From: Planctomycetaceae bacterium
GTDB taxonomy: Bacteria > Planctomycetota > Planctomycetia > Pirellulales > Thermoguttaceae
Direction of reading: 5' to 3'
DNA: 7,200 bases
Assembly (NCBI GenBank): GCA_009776995.1
Contig: WRMR01000260.1
Coordinates: 1 to 7,200, forward strand
Shown: piece after piece, positions 1-4,947 of the stretch
How positions within the stretch are numbered: position 1 is the stretch's first letter
Layout: each line of letters begins with the position of its first letter
Notes under the pieces: model-generated
The model's input: the letters and a program-made list of their open reading frames with translations, nothing else
Told to the model about the DNA's origin: nothing
Database searches by the model: none
Translations under genes and position numbers: made by a program

Positions 1-212
1 CAAAGTGAAGATAAAGGAAGCGGAACATTCTGCATTCTGCATTCTGCATTCTGCATTCTGCATTCTGCATTCTGCATTCTGCACTTTGCACTTTGCACTT
101 TGCACTCTGCACTCTGCACTTTGCACTTTGCACTCTGCACTCTGCACTCTGCACTCTGCACTTTGCACTCTGCACTCTGCACTCTGCACTCTGCACTCTG
201 CACTCCATTCTG
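1..212. repeat. Heptamer tandem array (CATTCTG / CACTYTG)
   Basis: Positions 26-200 are 25 consecutive 7-base units without a single insertion or deletion. There are 8 CATTCTG units (26-81), then 17 CACTTTG or CACTCTG units in blocks of 3, 2, 2, 4, 1 and 5. The array ends in CACTC (201-205), followed by one more CATTCTG (206-212). Positions 1-7 are CAAAGTG, the reverse complement of CACTTTG, separated from the array by an 18-nt purine-rich spacer, so the window opens on an inverted arrangement whose left arm may continue outside. Blocks of identical variants suggest growth by slippage. The array is open in one plus-strand frame, but only because the unit happens to lack stops; the peptide (LHSALCT repeats) is not a credible protein. 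Confidence 0.95.
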
Positions 213-253
213 GTTGTTTTCTTGAGGAAATGAGGTATAAATGAAGTGACTTT

Positions 254-295
254 GGCGGTCACGGCATTGTTGCGCTGGTGGCACAAGTGACCGCC
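254..295. repeat. 9-bp perfect inverted repeat upstream of the ATPase gene
   Basis: GGCGGTCAC at 254-262 is matched by its reverse complement GTGACCGCC at 287-295, with a 24-nt loop. It lies about 60 bases before the likely ATPase start. No T-run follows it, so it does not look like an intrinsic terminator. It could be an operator, a leader hairpin or part of a repeat element. The inverted repeat is seen directly; its role is unknown. Confidence 0.5.
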
Positions 296-296
296 C

Positions 297-340
297 TGAC
301 TTTGCACTCTGCACTTCTTCGTGACTTTGTGGTGAAAAAC
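297..340 (+). repeat. Short heptamer fragment followed by a CTTTGTGGTGAAAA leader phrase
   Basis: Positions 299-314 carry roughly two heptamer units (ACTTTG, CACTCTG, CACTT), a short copy of the array further upstream. It runs into ACTTTGTGGTGAAAAA at 324-339. The same 16 bases occur on the minus strand at 4684-4699, upstream of deoC and in the same orientation relative to the gene. This stretch is open in the ATPase frame back to a GTG at 278. Because it is repeat sequence, it argues that translation starts at 356 rather than 278. Confidence 0.65.
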
Positions 341-355
341 GAACAGAAAGACATT

Positions 356-3300
356 ATGGCAGATCGCACCATCACCATCGGCGAACTCAAAATTTCCCTG
401 AAGCACGGCCTGGACGGGCAACAAGTCCGGCAACAGCGCGAGCGTTTCGGCAGGAACGAGCTGACGCCGCCGCAACGGGAGGCTTGGTGGCGGCAGCTTT
501 TGGAGAAATTCGACGACCCGACGATCAAAATTCTGCTGATTGCCGCCGTGGTGTCGCTGGCGATGGTCGGACTCGAAAAATACGTACTCAAGATAGAAGC
601 GAGTTTCATCGAATCCATCGGCATCTTCATCGCCGTGTTGCTGGCAACGCTCGTCGGCTGGTTCAGCGAGCGGAAAAGTGCGAAAGAGTTTGAACTGCTC
701 AACAAGGTCAAGGAGGATATCCCGGTGATCGTCGTGCGTCACGGCGAAGTCAACGAGATTTCCATCGGCGAAGTGGTCACGGGCGACATCGTCAAACTCG
801 AACCGGGCGACAAGGTGCCCGCCGACGGCGTGTTGCTCGAATGCCTGGGGCTTTACATCGACCAGTCGCTGCTGACCGGCGAATCGATGGCCGTGTCAAA
901 ACGGGCATGGCAGGTTAATCAGAGCCGCGACGGTAACGGAGCGGTTACACCGAATGGTGCGTTTTCCCCAGTGCGACCGCTCGATGACTCTCGCGGCTCT
1001 GATGATTTGCGAACGTTGATACAGGAAGACAAAATTGAGGAAACGATGCTTGTGGCGCGCGGCACAATGATCGGTGACGGGCACGGAACCTTCGTCGTCA
1101 CCGAGGTGGGTGACGCGACGAAAATGGGGCGAATCGCCGAATCACTCGCCGCGGGTGCCGAATCGGAAGCCGCAACGCCGTTGCAACAAAAACTCACCGT
1201 CCTGGCCAAGCAGATCAGCGTGGTCGGCATTACGGCGGCGATGATTATTTTCGCCGTCATGTCGTGCGTTGCATACAATGTCTCGAATTTGCCGGAACAA
1301 CTCTGGGACAACCACTTTCCGCTGTACTGGCTTTTCCTTGCTGCGGGCGTGCTTGTGGGAGGAGTCATCACAAAATTCGGTCTGCTCAAATTTTTCGCGA
1401 GCATGGATTTCGGGATACGCTCAAAGTCCGTCATGGCACTGGCGAGTCTCCCGATGATCGCGGCGGCCTTTGTCATGATGATCGGTGTCTGGGGCATGTT
1501 CGGGGATCAAGCCCAGGCGTTGATACTCATGCAGAGCGTCCTCAACTCGTTTATCATCGCCGTCACGATCATCGTCGTGGCCGTGCCGGAGGGGCTGCCG
1601 ATGATGGTCACGGTCAGCCTTGCGATGAACATGATGCGCATGGCCCGCGAAAACTGCCTCGTGCGCAAGCTCGTCGCGTCGGAAACCATCGGCTCGGCCA
1701 CGGTCATCTGCACCGACAAAACCGGCACGCTCACGCAAAACCGGATGCAGCCGGTCTGGTTCTTTACTCATATGACTGAATATGAACGCGACTCATTTCA
1801 TGAATTGGTTGCACCGCCAACAAATTGGACACTGTTGAGTATGAACATTGGGATCAACTCACAAGCTGATTTACGAATCGAGGGCGACGATGTTCAGGGT
1901 ATCGGTAATCCGACCGAAGTGGCTTTACTGCGTTTATTGCACGAACAAAACTTGGATTACCGAGGTGGACGCGAGCGTAATCCCGCAGTTTGGGAACTGA
2001 CCCACAACTCGGAAAGAAAAATGTCGGCGGCTGTCGTTGGCAAGGACGACTCCTACGCCTGTTTCTTGAAAGGCGCGCCTGAACGTGTTCTTGAACGTTG
2101 CACGCATGTTGTAGTCCCCATATTGGAACCTGTTGCACCAGATCAGGCAAAGGTCAAGATGGAACCAATCTCGGCGCATCTGAAGCAAATTGAAGTAGCA
2201 TTGCGAAATGCATCCGAACGAGCTCTCCGTGTCATCGCGTTTTGCCACTTTCACACAACGGTACGTTGTGGTAGTGAAGCAAAACTTCATGAATGCCTCG
2301 CCAACGAAAACGTCTATTTCGACGGTCTGATTGGCATTGCCGACCCGATACGCCCGGAAGTCCAACAGGCTGTGGCTACATGTCGGGAAGCGGGCATCCA
2401 GGTGAAAATGATCACCGGCGATGCACTGCCCACCGCACGGGCCATTGCACTCCAGGCAGGAATCCTGGAAGCGCAAAGCGCAAAGTGCAAAGCGCAAAGT
2501 GAGGATCGCACAGACAAAAACAACTTTGCACTTTGCACATTGAACTCTAAACTTCCTTCCGTCGTGACTTCCGAGGAATTTGCACAGGTTTCGGACGAGG
2601 ACTTGCCGGAGTTTGCGGAAAGTCTGCGTGTGCTGACACGGTCAACGCCGATGGACAAACTGCGATTGGTCAAGGCACTGCACCGCAAAGGCGAGGTCGT
2701 GGCCATGACCGGCGACGGAACGAACGACGCACCGGCACTCAAATTCGCCGACGTCGGGCTGTCGATGGGCATCGCGGGCACCGAAGTCGCCAAGGAAGCC
2801 AGCGACATCGTGCTGGTGGACGACAATTTCAAGAGCATCATCACCGGCGTCTGGTGGGGGCGGACGCTGTATCAGAATATCCAGCGGTTTCTGCAATTTC
2901 AATTGTCGGTCAACGTGGTCGCGCTGGTTTGCGCGTTCGTCGGGCCGCTGATCGGCGTACCGTTGCCCCTGACGGTCACGCAACTGCTGTGGATCAACAT
3001 CATCATGGACACCTTTGCGGCCATCGCTTACAGCACCGACCCGCCGCGCAAACACACCATGCACCAACAGCCGATCCCGCGCAAGTCGCACATCATCACA
3101 CCGTCGATGCTCGTGACGCTGTTGATCAACAGCTTTTACCAGGTCGGTATTTTGTTCGCGGCATTGTACTTGGGCTTGTTTTTGGCGAAAGACAAGGTTT
3201 TCGAGTTCCACCAAGACGTTCGATATGACGACAACGTCGAGGCGTTGACCGTATTTTTCACGATTTTCATCATGTTCCAGTTCTGGCACAAATTCAACTG

Positions 3301-3556
3301 CCGGTCACTGCGGCATGACGAATCGCCGTTTGAGCTGCTACACAAAAACCGCCTGTTTCTCATCATCATCCTGGCCATCACACTTGTTCAGATTGTCATG
3401 GTGCAGGCGAGCGATTACTTCCACATCGGCAGCATTTTCCGCACCGAGCCGCTCAACGCACTTCAATGGCTCGGCATTTCGCTACTGACCATGACGATTC
3501 TTCCCGTCGCGTGGCTGGCCCGGATGGTGTGTTATTATCTGAAACTGGAAGTTTGA
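356..3556 (+). CDS. Calcium-translocating P-type ATPase, PMCA type
   Basis: This is a P2-type ATPase of 1066 residues that should pump Ca2+ out of the cytoplasm using ATP. The motifs appear in the expected order: TGES 174-177 (actuator domain), PEGLP 411-415 in M4, DKTGTLT 454-460 with phosphorylated Asp454, KGAPE 572-576 (nucleotide-binding domain), TGD 687-689 and TGDGTNDAPA from 785 (Mg2+ hinge, Asp787 and Asp791). The M6 motif LLWINIIMDTF, with Asn881 and Asp885, is the calcium-site pattern of PMCA-type pumps. M1 and M2 lie near 57-75 and 86-105, and M5-M10 follow the hinge.

It is longer than typical bacterial relatives (roughly 850-950 residues) for three reasons: a repeat-derived insert at 188-216, another at 706-731, and two extra hydrophobic segments (about 323-345 and 360-381) between M3 and M4. 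ATG 356 was chosen because the 26 extra codons back to GTG 278 are repeat sequence. The ribosome-binding site is weak (AGAAAG). The gene stands alone. Confidence 0.96.
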   Translation: MADRTITIGELKISLKHGLDGQQVRQQRERFGRNELTPPQREAWWRQLLEKFDDPTIKILLIAAVVSLAMVGLEKYVLKIEASFIESIGIFIAVLLATLVGWFSERKSAKEFELLNKVKEDIPVIVVRHGEVNEISIGEVVTGDIVKLEPGDKVPADGVLLECLGLYIDQSLLTGESMAVSKRAWQVNQSRDGNGAVTPNGAFSPVRPLDDSRGSDDLRTLIQEDKIEETMLVARGTMIGDGHGTFVVTEVGDATKMGRIAESLAAGAESEAATPLQQKLTVLAKQISVVGITAAMIIFAVMSCVAYNVSNLPEQLWDNHFPLYWLFLAAGVLVGGVITKFGLLKFFASMDFGIRSKSVMALASLPMIAAAFVMMIGVWGMFGDQAQALILMQSVLNSFIIAVTIIVVAVPEGLPMMVTVSLAMNMMRMARENCLVRKLVASETIGSATVICTDKTGTLTQNRMQPVWFFTHMTEYERDSFHELVAPPTNWTLLSMNIGINSQADLRIEGDDVQGIGNPTEVALLRLLHEQNLDYRGGRERNPAVWELTHNSERKMSAAVVGKDDSYACFLKGAPERVLERCTHVVVPILEPVAPDQAKVKMEPISAHLKQIEVALRNASERALRVIAFCHFHTTVRCGSEAKLHECLANENVYFDGLIGIADPIRPEVQQAVATCREAGIQVKMITGDALPTARAIALQAGILEAQSAKCKAQSEDRTDKNNFALCTLNSKLPSVVTSEEFAQVSDEDLPEFAESLRVLTRSTPMDKLRLVKALHRKGEVVAMTGDGTNDAPALKFADVGLSMGIAGTEVAKEASDIVLVDDNFKSIITGVWWGRTLYQNIQRFLQFQLSVNVVALVCAFVGPLIGVPLPLTVTQLLWINIIMDTFAAIAYSTDPPRKHTMHQQPIPRKSHIITPSMLVTLLINSFYQVGILFAALYLGLFLAKDKVFEFHQDVRYDDNVEALTVFFTIFIMFQFWHKFNCRSLRHDESPFELLHKNRLFLIIILAITLVQIVMVQASDYFHIGSIFRTEPLNALQWLGISLLTMTILPVAWLARMVCYYLKLEV
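918..1003. repeat. Palindromic repeat element inside the ATPase reading frame (actuator domain)
   Basis: A 13-bp perfect inverted repeat (ATCAGAGCCGCGA at 918-930, its reverse complement at 991-1003) encloses a second 7-bp pair (GAGCGGT 939-945, ACCGCTC 976-982), giving a nested hairpin about 86 bp long. It encodes ATPase residues 188-216, NQSRDGNGAVT...PLDDSRGSDD, just after the TGES loop, where PMCA-type pumps vary. From memory, the NQSRD...GAV peptide is what a palindromic intergenic repeat of planctomycete-like genomes gives when translated; this needs a database check. It is in frame and introduces no stop. Exact borders are uncertain. Confidence 0.75.
2471..2548. repeat. Heptamer hairpin cassette inside the ATPase reading frame (phosphorylation domain)
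   Basis: The left arm (2471-2501) is four units of GCGCAAA or GTGCAAA plus GTG. A spacer of about 20 nt follows, then a right arm (2522-2547) reading AACTTTG, CACTTTG, CACATTG, AACTC. Thirteen bases pair perfectly (2480-2492 with 2524-2536). The 78 bases are exactly 26 codons, residues 706-731, AQSAKCKAQS...FALCTLNS. They lie between the GIL that follows the TGD helix and the VVTSEEF strand, a variable surface loop in P2 ATPases. The unit is the same as in the intergenic arrays at both ends of this window, so this is an in-frame copy of an intergenic repeat. Confidence 0.88.
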
Positions 3557-3659
3557 GAGAAGAGGGAAGAACAACGAAGTAAGAACTCAAACTCAGTCGT
3601 TCGTATCACCGGACATTGCAGTTGGATTGATTTAACTCATTATTTTCAGGCGGGTTACA

Positions 3660-3893
3660 TTACCTTGTCGGGTCAGGTTTTGCGAGGTCGATTTCGAGGG
3701 ATTGGTCAAGTCTCAGGAGCAAGTCACGGAAGCTGATATAATCGTCGCGGGTTTGTTGGCGGCGGGCGTTCTCCGTCACGCACACCCATTCGAACCAAAT
3801 CCAGCTGCGCATCAGCATCGCCAGTGCAGAATACAACAATCGCAAAATCGGCTTGCGTGTGCTCGTGCGAATCCGGCATTCGTGCATCTGCCG
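3660..3893 (-). pseudogene. C-terminal remnant of a DDE (IS4-like) transposase
   Basis: On the minus strand this reads RQMHECRIRTSTRKPILRLL, then YSALAMLMRSWIWFEWV, and about 40 further residues to a TAA at 3660-3662. The pattern YRQMxxxRIRTxTRxPxLRLL followed by a hydrophobic segment rich in Trp is familiar from the C-terminal end of IS4-superfamily DDE transposases. It normally follows the catalytic Glu (E-S-Y-R-Q). Here the preceding residues are SRRI, the Glu region is missing, and nothing upstream continues the domain, because deoC ends 20 bases away. It is therefore a decayed 3' end. The frame is open from a TTG at 3917 that overlaps the deoC stop and has AAGGAG (3922-3927, minus strand) in front, so an 85-residue product is possible but not expected to be active. 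No terminal inverted repeats were recognised. Confidence 0.62.
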
Positions 3894-3913
3894 GATTCTC
3901 CGCGAGCAATCTT

Positions 3914-4606
3914 TCAATACTCTCCTTGCGATGTGTTTGCGTTCGGCTGGCCGTCACAAATGGCGGGTGTGCTGGTGCCGTTGACACCGAGTCGGTCGGC
4001 ACCCATGGCGATGAACAGCTTCGCGCGTGTGGCGTCGCGGATACCGCCGGACGGCTTGACCTTGATCCGGCCGTTCGCCGTTTTCAACATGCATGCGACC
4101 ACGTCCTCCGTCGCCCCTTCGCCGTTGAAGCCGGTTGATGTTTTAACGAAACCGGCACCGGCTTCGATGCTGACTTCCACAGCGTTGGCCACTTGTTCCA
4201 GCGTCAATTGACCTGTCTCGAAGATCACCTTGACGAGAACATTGTGAGCGTGTGCGACATCGACCACGGCCTTGATGTCGGAACGCACGTTGTCCCAAAG
4301 GCCGCTGCGAATCCAGCCGTAGTTGGCCACCATGTCGATTTCGGCAACGCCTTTTTCGCAGTACAGCGCGGCTTCGGCGGCTTTGGATTCCGTGCATGTT
4401 GTCCCATGCGGAAAACCGAGGACACAGCTTACGTCCGTTTGTGTCCCGCGACACATTGAAACGGCCAGGTCAATGTCGCATGGCCGGACACAGACGGTTT
4501 TGACCTGATAATCGATCCCCAATTGGATCGCGGCGGCGGCCTCGTCGCGTGTCATCTGGGGAACCAAAACGGCATGATCGAGATAACGATAAATGGGTTG
4601 TGTCAT
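3914..4606 (-). CDS. deoC: Deoxyribose-phosphate aldolase
   Basis: This 230-residue cytosolic class I aldolase splits 2-deoxy-D-ribose 5-phosphate into D-glyceraldehyde 3-phosphate and acetaldehyde (EC 4.1.2.4), the last step in using deoxynucleosides as carbon. The signature sites are visible: YRYLDHAVL at the N-terminus, GFPHGTT 64-70, AEIDMVANYG with Asp91, AGFVKTSTGF with the Schiff-base Lys155, and KVKPSGGIR with the second Lys184. These match E. coli Asp102, Lys167 and Lys201. GADRLGVNGT, the phosphate-binding end, follows. Length is normal for the short bacterial type.

ATG 4606 (MTQPIYRYLDH) is preferred over 4654, because the family begins near YRYLDH; AAGAAAG precedes it. The last 11 residues (QPNANTSQGEY) are not typical and may be shaped by the adjacent transposase remnant. 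No other deo genes are nearby, so it appears monocistronic. Confidence 0.96.
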   Translation of the reverse strand: MTQPIYRYLDHAVLVPQMTRDEAAAAIQLGIDYQVKTVCVRPCDIDLAVSMCRGTQTDVSCVLGFPHGTTCTESKAAEAALYCEKGVAEIDMVANYGWIRSGLWDNVRSDIKAVVDVAHAHNVLVKVIFETGQLTLEQVANAVEVSIEAGAGFVKTSTGFNGEGATEDVVACMLKTANGRIKVKPSGGIRDATRAKLFIAMGADRLGVNGTSTPAICDGQPNANTSQGEY

Positions 4607-4683
4607 TGTGATTCTTTCTTGTTTGTGATGATTTACGGTTATCTTGAGCTTCATTACAAAAAAACGTAACCCTTCACGGTAGT

Positions 4684-4737
4684 TTTTTCACCACAAAGTG
4701 GCATGGACTCCTCTGTGTCCCCTGCAATCTCTGTGAG
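4684..4737 (-). repeat. Degenerate CACAAAG / CTCTGTG intergenic repeat upstream of deoC
   Basis: Read on the minus strand, 4699-4684 is ACTTTGTGGTGAAAAA, identical over 16 bases to 324-339 upstream of the ATPase, and likewise pointing toward the gene. Next to it, CTCTGTGTCC (4711-4720) and ATCTCTGTGAG (4727-4737) are imperfect copies of a CTCTGTG unit. Together they look like a decayed copy of a dispersed intergenic repeat. The two identical 16-mers are seen directly; the family assignment is an inference. Confidence 0.55.
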
Positions 4738-4853
4738 AAATTTCTTTATCATCCATTCTACCATGAAACCGACCCTCTGTCGATTCAGGCTTATCGCCGG
4801 AAAGTTTCCCGCAAAGCTCATCACCGGTTTCAGGCGGATGTTATTTCAAGTCA

Positions 4854-4882
4854 TTGATCTTTTCCCGCTCATCTGTTCTAAT
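4854..4882 (+). promoter_or_regulatory. Sigma70-like promoter for the exported membrane protein gene
   Basis: TTGATC at 4854-4859 (4 of 6 to the -35 consensus) and TCTAAT at 4877-4882 (5 of 6 to the -10 consensus) are separated by exactly 17 bases. Transcription would begin near 4889, leaving a leader of about 58 bases that contains the 4902-4918 hairpin. This is a pattern match only. The consensus used is that of E. coli, which may differ in this organism. Confidence 0.4.
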
Positions 4883-4901
4883 GGGTTAATGCAATTTTCA
4901 G

Positions 4902-4918
4902 GCCGATCGGTGATCGGC
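4902..4918. promoter_or_regulatory. Short hairpin in the leader of the exported protein gene
   Basis: GCCGATC (4902-4908) and GATCGGC (4912-4918) form a perfect 7-bp stem around a 3-nt loop. It lies between the predicted start of transcription and the gene start at 4948. No T-run follows, so it is not a classic terminator. It could be an operator or an mRNA structure affecting stability. Confidence 0.45.
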
Positions 4919-4947
4919 AGTGTCCGCCAAACTTTCCGGGGCATTTT

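Larger units (their letters stand above)
4797..4939. repeat. 11-bp inverted repeat spanning the promoter of the exported protein gene
   Basis: CCGGAAAGTTT at 4797-4807 and its exact reverse complement AAACTTTCCGG at 4929-4939 bracket the predicted promoter and the 4902-4918 hairpin. The right copy ends 8 bases before the ATG at 4948 and contains the only G-rich stretch that could act as a ribosome binding site. Such an arrangement could bind a regulator at two sites, but chance or a decayed repeat is equally possible. Confidence 0.4.

Noticed and set aside
5..244. 79-codon open frame through the heptamer array
   Set aside because: It is open only because the 7-base unit lacks stops; the product is a monotonous LHSALCT repeat, and no homologous protein is known to me.
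278..355. N-terminal extension of the ATPase starting at GTG 278
   Set aside because: The 26 codons are made of heptamer and CTTTGTGGTGAA repeat sequence and part of a hairpin, and ATPase homology begins after ATG 356.
919..1497. 192-codon minus-strand frame opposite the ATPase
   Set aside because: It is a shadow of a GC-rich gene; the plus strand has all catalytic motifs, and the minus product is Ser/Ala/Pro-rich with no recognisable domain.
2642..3289. 215-codon minus-strand frame opposite the ATPase C-terminal half
   Set aside because: It lies entirely opposite the hinge motif and the M5-M8 region; its His/Arg/Asp-rich product is typical of antisense shadows.
3557..3659. Bidirectional terminator between the convergent ATPase and deoC/remnant units
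   Set aside because: Only weak 5-6 base pairings such as ACGAA with TTCGT were found, with no GC-rich stem and no T-run.
3724..4002. 92-codon minus-strand frame overlapping the deoC end and the transposase remnant
   Set aside because: It overlaps the clear deoC frame and is out of frame with the RIRTSTRKP transposase match.
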